DNA of 64,000 nucleotides from Meandrina meandrites (Eukaryota; Cnidaria; Anthozoa; Scleractinia; Meandrinidae): NCBI GenBank assembly GCA_963693305.1, contig OY855906.1, positions 15,452,161 to 15,516,160 of the forward strand, read 5' to 3'. Shown piece by piece: positions 51,597 to 63,521 of this stretch (position 1 is its first letter; each line of letters starts with the position of its first letter). The notes under the pieces were generated by a model. It saw only the letters and a program-made list of their open reading frames with translations, ran no database searches and was not told where the DNA came from. The position numbers and the translations under genes were made by a program.

Positions 51597-51787
51597 GGGC
51601 GCGTTCGTTTGGGATCAATCCGGAATAAGAATAATTGGAATAATGCAAGTTAGCGTTCGTTTAACTACTCTTCATATTCCGGAATACTTGGATTTCCATT
51701 CCGGCTATTCTGCTCCCAGGAGCAGAAAAGCCGGAATATATTCCAGAATATATTCTTATTCCAGAATATTCCCAAACGAACGCGCCC
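51597..51787. mobile_element. MITE with GGGCGCGTTCGTTTGGGA termini
   Basis: The 18-bp ends GGGCGCGTTCGTTTGGGA and TCCCAAACGAACGCGCCC are perfect inverted repeats. The interior holds further inverted blocks (GGAATAAGAATAATTGGAAT, CCGGAATATATTCC). No clear target duplication; PIF/Harbinger-like or hAT-like is possible. Confidence 0.7.
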
Positions 51788-52759
51788 ATTCGCCATGTAG
51801 AATACACTACTCTCAAACGAACTGAAATCATAGAAATTGTTTTTCCTTGTTACTAGAAAACGCGATTAATACTGATTGCTGAAGATTTAATCGCTTTGTT
51901 GCGTTTTTTGTTTTAGGGATCTCTTGTTGAATGAGGGGGACATTAGGGTTTTCGGTATTGCGGTATTAGCCAATTTGAATTGGTTTTCTTTGTGTTTTGG
52001 TCGACGATAGTCGGCATGAAAACGTACCAATCCCTTTTTTCTGAGCATTTTTAGCCGTTTCTTGTCGTTTCGGAAGAATCTTGAAACAGCCTTATTTTGT
52101 CACACATTTTAATTTGCAATTTGACTGTTTTAGCAACCAGTTTATAGCCGTGTCATTGCTTCCACGTTCACGTTTTTGCTTCTTTTTTGCTCTCGCGTTA
52201 ACGAATCTGTCATCTTTACAGGCTTGCTATGGAATTATGAATAAATGGATGGATAAAAGTACAGATTGATTAACGTACAGATATTTGGCGTCCCATCTAG
52301 AGACATGATGATAGGGTGCCTTGGAAGTCCAAATATATGGATGAGCTTTACTTTGCCAGGTGGTAAATTTGTACAATGTTTGTTTCTATGTTTAAACTTC
52401 GTACTCTAATAAAGGATATCAACTTTCTCAATGTCATTACACTTCAATACTTCATACCAACGGAGTGCACAGCATGACTACAGGGCGTTGTCGTTGTTTT
52501 ACTTCCGCGTCGAAACATGACGAGAATAGTTGGTACTTCCTCGTTCTAGAAAACACGATTGATGCTATTTTTGCTGTATTGTTTTCCAACTATGTTTTTT
52601 TGGGGGGGTTATAAATGATAGCATTGTCAGTTTGATAAAAAGCCTTTCTCAAAGTAACCTGTAGTCTATCTGACTTTGTCTTTTCTTCCGGCAAATGGTA
52701 TTGCCACTCTATTGATATGAAGATGATGTAAACAATACTCCTGTACAGTCAGAATACGT

Positions 52760-53130
52760 CTTTATTCTTTACGATTCACTTAAACAAGGGAAAAAAACGT
52801 AGAATTAACAAACTTAAACTTGAAAACTAAACGGGTTACAACAATTGAACAAAAATCGGAAAAATACAAGAAAAAACGAATACTTACAAGATCTGTACGG
52901 CGACTCCGGAAAACAAGAACTAATTTACAATCAAAACATACGAGACTTTATACGGATTTACAGAACAAACAAATGATGTTACGAAATAAACAATAAACGA
53001 TTACATAATAGTTTACCGAAAAACTAACTTGCACAAAAATACATAATAATAAGAGAGGTTAAACAAAGAACTAACAAACTGATTGAAAAAACTGACGAGA
53101 AAAACAAAACAAACCACGAACATAAAAAAG
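52760..53130. other. A-rich, strand-asymmetric segment
   Basis: About 370 bp with many AAAAAC/AAACAAA words, clearly more A than T on the plus strand. It has no ORF, no tandem period and no recognised transposon end. It ends about 280 bp before gene C. Confidence 0.5.
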
Positions 53131-53309
53131 TAAACTCTCGTGTCTACAGATGATATTGGCGTTATGCTCAAAAAAGAGATATTTTTCATAACTTTCCTAA
53201 AATATTCTTATTTTCTTTCCTGGTGTATTGTTTCTTTTTTTATCTTTGGGTCGACACATACACATTTTTCCTCGTTGTTACGTTTCTTAGAAATGACCCA
53301 TAAGTGGTA

Positions 53310-53409
53310 ATATATTGGGGTCTGGTTCCACGATATTGGATCTACTACTAGAATGAATATAATGAGCTAGCTGCTGTTCCTGCCATTCTTGAGCTTTAAA
53401 GCTGATGCA
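53310..53409 (+). promoter_or_regulatory. Putative core promoter and 5' UTR of gene C
   Basis: GGTTCCACGATATTGGATCT matches the segment upstream of gene A, followed by ATATAATGAG (TATA-like) and CTGCCATTCT, in the same order as in A and B and ending at the start codon. Confidence 0.45.
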
Positions 53410-55912
53410 ATGATGAAAATGAAGATTTTGTTCACCGCAGTCCTGTTACTTGGAGCCTGTGCAGGATTTTATTTGCAAGAGGAGCAAGAAGGTAAGCTGA
53501 TAGGATCATGAAAGTTGTTTAATGCTTTGTAATAATATAATTTCTATTTCTTTCTATTTCTTTCTTTCCACAGATGTTCTAAATAACGATGAAGGTGAGT
53601 TTGAAATGTTTTTGTATTATTATTCATTTTACAATTTCCGTTTGTCAGGGCTATGCCACAAAATCGATAGAATCTCAAGGATGACTTTTAATACTTTGAT
53701 TGGAAGCACTAAAATAAGCAACCAAATATAAAGATAAAGTTCGCCTAGTATTTGATGGAAAATTTAGATCGAGAGAGAGAGAAGCTCAAGAATGATTTCA
53801 AAGGCCACTATTTCACAGGCTGATCATAACAGAGAAATCCAGCTTTTTTGATAAGACGGGAGTAATATAGCTTGCACATCTAACTGTGGACACTCATCTA
53901 AATTAAGACCAAGGTGGCATGCCTAGGACCACCTATTTGTAGAGTATAGCCGCTATGTCGACGTCGTTGACGCCCACGTGAACCATGCCGCTAGCCATGA
54001 TGACCATGAAAAATTAAATGCATGGCTCTCCTATGATTCTCCCCTTCCAATGGGCATGAGGCTCCGTTCTGCGGGCCGCTGGAGCTCCGCTTTTAAGCTA
54101 CAGTGCCAAAGTCTTGAGGAAATGAGCATTGATGGAGCATATGCTGGTAAGTGACCAACCTTGTGATTATTCTCAAATTAGTAATAAAATTACACCATAG
54201 CTTTAAAACGCCGAAGTTCGTTACCGATATCAATCGCAGTGGCGGATCCAGGGAAGGGGCCCGGGGGGCCGGGCCCCCACCTTATTTTTTCGAAAAGCAC
54301 CTTTTCTTTGAAGTACCGGAATTATCTTCGCAGAAGTCAGCATTCATATTAAAGCAGGCCCCCTCCTTAGCTGAAGGTCTGGATCCGCCACTGAATCGCA
54401 CCTAAGGGAGCTTTCAAGTAATCAGAACTGGCCAGCCAGACTGGTGTGTTCGATAGCAGAATTCCGTTGTTAGTTAGATTTGTCCAGTTAAATCATTCAA
54501 TGCAAAAATATTATACACTGTTGTAAAAAAGGTCCATGGTCCATTTCATATTCAAAACCACCGTTCAATACTCTAATCAGTTCTTTTGAGTTTCAATTTC
54601 AAACAAGAAAAGAAAAATGAAAGAATAACCATCCTACTAAGTTTTAACTACTTTTTTTACCTTTTTCCAGATCTCGAAGACCCAAAGATAGATAAATACG
54701 AAAAGTGCTAACAATGGCGTTGATTCAAACCTGTGACAAATATTCAAGCCATATAATTTGCCTAAACATTGTCGAGTCAACTTGGTTTTATTTTATTTTT
54801 TAGTCACGTGACCTGACATTTCTATGGTAACTACGTTTAAATTACGACTTTTCTTTTTTTTTAATGTGACGTTTGGCTTTTGCACAGAGTTTGTCCCAGT
54901 GGTTTCTTGATAACTATACTTTTCTTGATTTTGAAACTTTCTTATGTGATAAAAAAAAAAAATCCAAATTGAGGATTCAAGACTCGGAGGAAATAGGAGG
55001 CGGTTGCATGCAGCCTGATGAAACTTGCAAAGACTAATTTGCTTTAATTAAGTCAGAACAGAGTTCTAGATGATTAAAATACAACGTCTTTTGTATCTTA
55101 TTTCCGTTGCTCGTGCCCACTGTCAGGGATTGGGCAGAATACGAAAGTGCTATCGGGTCCAATACTGCAATGCACTCCTGCGCATTTGTAAGTGCTTCGC
55201 ACAGAAGAACGTGCGTGAGGATCAGACTGCATTTGACAATCAAGTGAATGTCGAAATGTTTGAAACTTCACAAGACAAAACGAAGGAGTTTTATGAAAAT
55301 GGTAAGGCTGTTGTAATCAATATATAGTATTAAAGTGTCTCGTTGAAAAATTCACAAATTCTTGTCTTTGGCTTCTCTGGCTGAACATATGATTTAAGGT
55401 TCTGTGTTTAACAAAAGAAAACAGACACAAAATAGCTGCACAGTATGCCCAGTAATTTATTCTCAACCAATACGATTCGGCTTTGCTACGTGCAACCTCG
55501 TGCCGATTTCTTTAATAACGGTAACAAAAAAAAAAACAATTAGAACTTTTTTTTTAATTGTTAATTTTTTGTAATAATTACTGTCGTTACCTCAGATCAA
55601 AATTTTGCAGGTCCAGAGAGGAAAGGTCAGTGCACGAATATCAGGCAAAACAGTCAGTACTTTTATTTAGCCTGCTATTTTTTACCTTTTCTTTCATAAT
55701 TTGGGTGACTTTCGTCCAGCTACACATGACGTTTCTAACTCACAAACTAACCTTAAGTTGTTGTGTGCTCCACAGTTGTGCGTAATCATCCTAGCTGCAG
55801 AATAAACTACAACCGAAAATGCTTCATAGTCAAATTCCGAGGGGAGCTTCGAATGATATGTACCTGTGTTCTAACTTGCCCTTTAGAAGACGAGACTGAT
55901 GACGACTATTAG
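53410..55912 (+). CDS. Gene C: partly decayed paralogue of A and B
   Basis: Clean exons: 53410-53491 (signal peptide with ACAGFYLQEEQEG), 53574-53594 (DVLNNDE), 55596-55625 (DQNFAGPERK) and 55776-55912 (C-terminal module, C-x7-C-x12-C-x-C-x3-C, ending in LEDETDDDY and TAG). These four alone join in frame to about 89 residues, a layout like gene D. Three middle exons are damaged. Exon 54104-54146 is 43 nt where A and B have 42, giving a frameshift. Exon 54671-54705 lacks a proper donor (AAAAGTGC). The exon at about 55107-55301 keeps its frame and its cysteines, but its acceptor reads TTTCCG where A and B have TTTCAG. The gene may express a minimal form by skipping, or may be a pseudogene. Confidence 0.6.
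54237..54393. mobile_element. hAT-like MITE (CAGTGGCGGATCCAG ends) in gene C
   Basis: CAGTGGCGGATCCAG on the left and CTGGATCCGCCACTG on the right are perfect inverted repeats. AATCGCA occurs at both borders (54232-54238 and 54394-54400), overlapping the left end, so the target duplication is ambiguous. It is inserted in the intron between the frameshifted and donor-less exons of gene C. Confidence 0.75.
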
Positions 55913-56898
55913 CTGGGTAAATAACTTAGTAAAAGATATAATTCAGAAGTCATTGGATGAGCTAGTTGTTATGTTTTATGATAGGGAGGGGTTTCTTCGG
56001 CTTTTCTGGTGCAAGTGTTGTTGGTATGTCATTGCTGGAAATGATCCAAGAGGAAATGTTTTGATAATATAATGCCCACAGACATAAGGTAGCAAGTCAA
56101 ACAAAGTTCTGCAAATACCTAAATTTTGTATGTTTTTGATGCAGCAATAAAGCAGATTTTACATCTCTCCCACGTTTAAACTTGCCAACATATGCTCTTT
56201 TATTTGTGAATACGATTTTTGTCACTTTGTTAGAGAAGTGTATTGTAACACTATAAAGACTTTATAATAAAGTTTCGATATAACGCGCGCTCTAATTGGT
56301 TTGAACAGCGTGCTTTATGAGAGTAAAAAGCACGAAGTTCCCGTGCTTTACAGCAGAACAGAGCACAGTCGAGGCTTCTTTATTTGTTAAATAAAGGACA
56401 AACCAAGGAAGGTGATAAGGGGATGATATGGTCTTTCTTTCGTGTATAATGTTTAGCGGAACGACCACAAAAGGCGGAGGATTTCCTTAAAAGAATGGCA
56501 TGTGCGGGCACATATGTTCTGTATAATGCAGGACTAATGGGCCCTTAACTGCTAAGGGTCGCATGGTACAAAATCTGCCGAGCTGGAGAGCCAGCTCCGC
56601 TCTGGGACATTTATAGCAATGTAAAGTCTACAATGAATGGTTGAAACCGCTTTGTTTTGGATGTCCCAGCACATTGCTTGCCCTTCAACAAGGTGTTATT
56701 TTGTACCATGTGATCATTAGCTGCAAAGGGCTCATTTACTGGATGCTGTAAGTGCAAGATGATATCTTTGCATAGGCCCAAACCAACCCTTGATATAAGC
56801 CCCAATTCGACTTGTTATATGGGACAAAAACAATACTCATCTACACATAATATTAATTTCAAAGATAAATCTCAATATTCAATGTTGGTTTGTTGCAG

Positions 56899-57060
56899 AT
56901 CCCTTACTATTGATAGTGGCACATAGGAGAACAGCAAGTCCAATGATGCTTTAGAATTAAGTTTAAACAATAATACTTATTATTGAAAGAAAATATAAAA
57001 TTTGTTGTAATAATGAAAGCATTCAATAACGTTGTTGTGATGATAAAAGCATTAGTCTAT
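56899..57060 (+). other. Gene C 3' UTR exon (non-coding)
   Basis: TGTTGCAG|ATCCCTTACTATTGA opens the block homologous to those of A and B, with GTCCAATGATGCTTTAGAATT shared with B. The donor is CTGG|GTAAAT a few bases after the stop. Retention of this exon shows that the 3' part of gene C is still well preserved. Confidence 0.5.
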
Positions 57061-60008
57061 TTTGTCTTCTCTGTCTTCGACAATTAATGTAGTCTTAATT
57101 ACATAGCCCTAAAGTTTGGTGGTTTTCGAAGTCGTGCGAGGGACGATCCTCGCTACGAAAACTTAGTCCATAGTCCATAATGGAAAATTGTGACTAACAT
57201 ATTCCACTGGTCGCAACTCAAATTCTTCTCTCAGCAGAAAATAGTCAGTCAACTTAAGACCTTGTTCTTAAATCTAAACATTAACAAAAACACAATTAAA
57301 ACCGGATTTGAGGTTATTGACATTTTGTGGTAAACCTGCGTGTGAAGGAAATTTCACTTTAAATACGCATTCGTTTGCAAATACATGAATATGGTTGATA
57401 TTTCTGCCACAAATCTGCATCTCCTGTGACGGTAATTATTCCACATTACCGATATAGAGATGGCATTTAAGTTCTAAAACATTGAAACCTACATGTACCA
57501 TACAAAATGATGTCTGTACAGAAGCGAATTTTGCTAAAATAAGGTATTCTATGTGCTGTCGATTAGGTTCGCCAGTTGGGTAAAATGTACCGCCGCTATC
57601 CTTTTTCCCCTGTTGCTGGATTAAACAGAGTCACGAAACAAATGAAATTCGTTCTATGTAGTCACTAAAATTGTTTCGCCGACTTCAAAACTAAACCTCT
57701 GACAATCGAAGCTAGCATGATTCAAAGAATTAACAATGAGGCGTGGGCGGTTTCAAGAACATAACAGGCAAAAAAAATTTCCGGCTTCATAAGTGCTACT
57801 TTTTTAAATGCAGATTTAAGTCACAAAGATTTGAAATATTTTCGTTTAGTTGATATTCAGGATCGCCATTACATCTCGCAACACTTTTGGCACTTTTGAA
57901 ATATAACAAAATTCCCACGCACATGCTCTGGAATTTCCGGCTTTTGTTGTTAGCGAAGTGCAGTTATGCGTCACAACACCATAATGAGACCATAATAAGA
58001 TACTGACCTTTGAAATTTCAAAAAAAAAAAAAGAAGAAGGGGGGGGGGGGGGGGGGGGGGGATGTTTCAATTGGGTTTTCTGCTACACCAAAATGTCTTG
58101 TACACATAATTTTCGTGTCACGACAAATTTTAACAGTATCTTGAAATCAATGTTGCCCTTGTTTGAAGAGCCGACATGTCCTACCTTACTTAAAAGGTGG
58201 CTTCCGGCAGAACAATACCCAAATAGATAAGGCATACCCATCGACGTTTTAAAATAAAATAACCAAATCTTATTTGGTTTAGTTAAAATACATATATCAT
58301 TTAGTGTATTTCTGCATCGTGTGTCAAAATGGAGACAGCAAAACCATAGGCATAGGGTTTCTCTCATTGTTAACTGAGAACTGTTAGCAGAAGCCGGCCG
58401 GAAACTAATCTTATAGGAATAAATAAATCGCCACAGTATACCAGAAAGGCCGGGGTGTTATCCATTTTCAAAGTCCAACTAGTCGGACCAACAGAGACCG
58501 ACTGTTGTGAAATGGAACGACATATCTCGAGCCGGGCCAGCCGAGTGGAACAGTCCTTTCCATTTTGCATTCCTTTCGCCAGTGCCTTGCATCTTTGAGA
58601 AGCGATTGAACTGAAGTTAGGCAAGTAACCAGTTTGTCAAAATTGAACAGTTAATTTTGGTCTGACCGGTCCGACTGCTCAGAGTAGACCACTTCCACAG
58701 GTGGTCCTAAATATTCCAGTCGGACCGAACCGAAACGGACCATCCGACGGGAAAATTCCGAACAATTTGGGTGAATGTGAAACTCCCAAAAAATTGTGCC
58801 AAGTGCCTGTTTTGTGTATCTGAAATATATTTCACCTCTTGTTCCAACTAGGATAATAATATAGTTCTAGCAAATTTAGCTAGGAATTTTGCCACCTTTG
58901 GAGATTTTTGCCAACTTTTACTCTCTGTGTTACATTTTACGGTACACTTTGTTTTCTAATTACGTGATAATACTAAAAAAGTTACCCATACAAGATATTT
59001 GAAAGATTTCTAGATATTGATTGAGAAAACAGCAAGGTCATGCATGCGACTTCATTTGACGGCAAGCTTCCTAAAGCTAAATATTCCTACTCCTTTCTTT
59101 ATGTATTTATTTTTTGTTTTATTTATTCTTATTAATTTTAAGTTTGGTAACGAAAAAAATAGTCATAAATACGTGGCCTCAAACAAAACGGAGACGCAAA
59201 TCGTTGAACAAGTATTCAATAGCTGATGTTGCTTGCTTGCTGATGTTTTCTTTGAAGAAATTTGACATTTATTCCGCAGAAACAGCGGCAACAGAAGGAA
59301 GAAGGAAAATAATTGCTTTAACAGGTCAAATTAGTTGTGATAAAGTGATCATGGCCTGACGTGACCGATCGCCTCAGTGTTGATGCTGATATCGACCCCT
59401 ATAAACAATGCACAATAGTATCACGAAATATGTTTGCTTATATCGATGATAGAAATATACAGTATGGGTAAATCGAAAGTCTTTTGAATAAGTAAACGCT
59501 CTTAAATTTGAAAGTAAATATTCTCCCTTGGTGGGGCTTGAACCCACTACATGCATCGTATGATTTAATAATTCTACCAAATAATAATTATATGTCCTCA
59601 TTGAGATAAAAAAGGCAATATTTTAGATTGTCCTGAGAAATATCTTTACTACTGAATGTGAATGTTTGTTATCGTAATTTATGCAAACTTCCATTTGAAA
59701 ACACCGTATATTGATCATCATCAACGCCTGGCTTTTAATCTTTGTTGTTGTATGGATTCAACTGAGTTCCGTTGGTACTGTATTTGCCTTCAACTTAATT
59801 TGGATGAAAATACCAAGCCCAAAAGGCAAAGTTCCAAGCCTCTTCCGTTGTATTATGATATGGAGTCACGAAACAGCATTGTCATCTATGTATTGAGTAT
59901 ATATCGGTCCATGCCCTTAACATATTTCGAAGGCTTAACAACATTTAAAAGAGGTATAATTATTCTGACACCAAGACACATAGCATCGTTTAATGTTGAA
60001 TCAACACC
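57061..60008. other. Intergenic interval between genes C and D
   Basis: No supported gene. A 23-nt poly(G) run lies at 58039-58061 after a poly(A) tract. The segment about 58370-58760 has inverted GGTCCGACTG/CAGTCGGACC words and looks like an old repeat. A possible minus-strand tRNA-like SINE end (GTGGGTTCAAGCCCCACC) lies near 59531-59555. Confidence 0.4.
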
Positions 60009-63000
60009 ATGTATTTGAAACTGTGTTTTATCGTAATTTTGTTTGCGGTCGTCTATGCCAGGCCTAACCTTCGTGTTGCAGAGCCGGGAGATTTCAGAGG
60101 TAAGTAATTTCTAAGAAAATGATCTACATGTACATCCCATTTTGTTTTAGCAAAAAATCACATGATATTTTTGTAGTTGTGGTTTGTTCCGTTTTAAAAA
60201 GGCAATCAGGGACCTTAAGCAATGACGACGGCAACGCCGAGGACAGCACCTAGTGAAAAAGGAAATTATATTTATTCTTGAATCTCGCGATTATCCAGGT
60301 GTATTGGAGTATCTGTTGGTTCAGGGCGTAGCTCCAGCTGAATACGTAAAGAGATATCGTTTTTAGCCTTCGTCGTTCGCGTTCTCCAAAATACGCATAA
60401 TTTGGTCATAAATAAATCTACTTGCAAGTCCGAGGATTTATAATATAGGTCGGCAGGATTTTTGCGAACCAGAAATACGAATTACAGGGAGGGGCCAGGA
60501 ACAGCAGTTTTCAATTAGCTGACCAAAGTTTTTGCGTTTCTCGTTGATCGCCGAGACGTTTTCTTGTTTAGCCCTGATTTCCATCGAATACACATGCTTT
60601 ACATGCGAATTTAGTGGTAGTGCTTAAAGTTGTAAATAGCTTCACGTGATTGTCCACAGGTGACAACAGCTTGAAAAAATTATGGCTCGTTGCAAGTGTC
60701 TGTGTGAAGTGCTTCTTTTTTTTGTTTGTTTTTCTTTTTTTCTTGTTTAAAGGACCAGAAGAGCCCGGCGATGAAGTAATCGACACAGGTAGGCCAGTGG
60801 TTTCACGATTGTCAACGATTTGATTTTAGAACGACTGTGATAAAGATGACGGCAGAGCCAAGAAATTTCAATAGCCCATGCTCGATATGTAAAAATTCAA
60901 GCATGACTTCGAGGCTTTCCGATTAAAAATGCACATTATTAGAAAATCATTTTGTCTGTTTATTCCCACAAGAAACTCGATACAAAGAAAGCAAAGACAA
61001 ATATTGAAGTTTGGGCAAAGCGCCTCAGTTCTATGTTTTGTTTTCATATATCGAAGGTGGGCTATTAAAAGCTAGTATAATACAACGGATAATTTAATAT
61101 CCATTTTCTCGTTTATTTACTTCACATTTGAACCCATGCTACAATAAGAGTGTTTAAAGTTAAAGAAGGCGATGTACCTTTGAAGCAAGTTTCTTCATTG
61201 TTTGATCGATTGATTTATTGATCGATCGATCGATCGATCGATTGATTGAAATTTTAAACCAATCAAAAAATTTGACATTGTATCAATTTATTTTATGTTT
61301 CTTTCTAGGTTCTGAAGACCCTGTACCATACCCAAGTATGCAGAAATTTTTTACATTTTTTGCTAGCTGTGCCGTTTCTAATGCTATTGTTGTCGCTCTT
61401 GTTTTGTCTTTTGTTGTTGTTGTTGTTGTTGTTGTCGCTGCTGTTATTTTTAATGATCTGGAGTGGTAATTTCTATGCCTTAGCAGACCATTGATTTATG
61501 TTATATACAGGCCATTGTTGTTTCGTTTAGCATTATACTTTTGAAATGACAATACATTAAAAGGATGAAAGATTATTAAGCAATAAATGCTTCCTTTCCC
61601 AATATGAATAAAAGAAAAAAAAACTCCTGCAAAAGAACAATAGAAAGAATAAAATATTGGTTAGATGATTTGAGAGATGATAGATCACGCGAAAAAAAAG
61701 AAATAGGCAGCATTGATGGGGAGAGAGAGCACGCATGATGTGCCATTACGTGTGTTGTGACATAATTCGTGAAATTATTTTTTCCAGGTTTTTTTTTTTT
61801 TTTGAAGCAAAATTGTACGATTCGTAAATTTCACATTCCATTCAAAATTTTACCTTGGTTTATATGGATTTCAGTTATTTCTTGAGTTCTAACAAAATGC
61901 AGAAATCCAAGATGGTGCATGAAAGATGGCTGTTCTAATAACGTCAAGAAATATGACGTCAAATAATCAAGTCAGCCGACAAAAATTTCGTCAACTTGCA
62001 GATTGAGCGGAGTGCTTTCTATTAAATTGAACGAAAAACTAAGTTGGGGGGGGGGGGGGGGGGTGCACTTTGTACCGCGGTAGGGGTATGAATCTGCTTG
62101 TATGTCTGAGGGTTAAGAAATGGAAAATGGCACGCGTGTTCTTAATCAAAGACCAGAGAATTTGTAAAAAAGTTGAAAGTTTATAGAACGCGCTCGATAT
62201 ACGTTCTAATGTAATCAAAATTTTATAAACTCTAATCATAGAAAGATACAGATGTCCGTTTGGTTGGGCGTTCAGGTGCAGACCAAATTATGCTGAAAGG
62301 AAATGGGAGTGTAAGTGCTACAGGCGTTATTACCAAGGTAAGTGTGCAAATTATTTCGGAAATGTCGTGAAGAAACCCCCTTGAAATGTCATATAAGGCC
62401 ATACGACCATGCGCAAATGTTGTTTCGAGATTTTCCGGGAAAACAAAAAGAAAATGATCGCCGCGTTTGGCGACCGACCGGCCTACCGACCGTCTGACGA
62501 CCTGAAAGCAAAAACGAAAACACTTTCAAATACGAAGGCACAAATTAAAATATAAATCATTTCTCTATGCAAAAGTTACGGTCAATATCTTGATACGTAT
62601 TAAAAAGTGATTAAACTATTTCATTTCACAAAGAAATATTAATAGAAACCCAGCAACATAGCAGAACATTTTGTTGAAGCGTTAACAAGCACTGAATAGT
62701 TTGAAGAAGCACGTAAGAAAACTCTAGGGAAATATCTACATATTGATTAATTGGTTGGTTGGTTGGTTAGGTAAGGTAAGGTAAGGTAAGGTAAGGTAAG
62801 GTAAGGTAAGGTAAGGTAAGGTAAGGTAAGGTAAGGTAAGGTAAGGTAAGGTAAGGTAAGGTAAGGTAAGGTAAGGTAAGGTAAGGTAATTTATTTTACG
62901 TCAAGAGCACGGGGAGTGGTTGCCCAAGTCTCTCGAGCCAGAGGCTCATGATAAAAGTGTTTGACATACATGTTAAAAAAAGATTTAAAAACTATATATT

Positions 63001-63457
63001 AAAAATACAATATTATTATACTATTAATATCTTAAAAATATGCATTAAAAATACAATATTAAAAAACGATAAAAATACAAGATGTCTATAAAGGAATCAT
63101 TTAAAACAAGAACTGCATTGGCAGCCACCAAAGTTTGTTGTATTAAGATGATTGATAAAAGCTGGAACGTTTGCTGCATTTTTTGCTGCCGGCGGTAGCT
63201 GATTCCAAATTCTAGAGATGATATAAGAATACGAGCCATGGAAGAATCTACTATTGTAAGGGCGTTGTTCTACGTTTAGCCCGCTGCTTCTAAGATTGTA
63301 TGGCGTGACCCGGGGCTTAAATAAGTTGGTGATATTGGTTGGTTGGTTGGTTGGTTGGTTGGTTGGTTGGTTGGTTGGTTGGTTGGTTGGTTGGTTGGTT
63401 GGTTGGTTGGTTGGCTGGTTGGTTGGTTGGTTGGTTGGTTGGTTGGTTGGCTGATTG

Positions 63458-63521
<64 letters not shown>

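Noticed and set aside
54061..54100. Cluster of restriction-type sites (GGGCCGCTGGAGCTCC) suggesting vector contamination
   Set aside because: It does not match a continuous cloning-site sequence that I can recall and grades into genomic sequence on both sides.
58370..58624. Minus-strand ORF (LKMDNTPAFLVYCGDLFI)
   Set aside because: It lies in a block with inverted GGTCCGACTG words that looks like a dispersed repeat; no domain was recognised.
59520..59600. Minus-strand tRNA gene (GTGGGTTCAAGCCCCACC)
   Set aside because: Only a T-arm-like hairpin with a B-box is present. No matching acceptor stem or A-box was found, so at most it is a SINE fragment.
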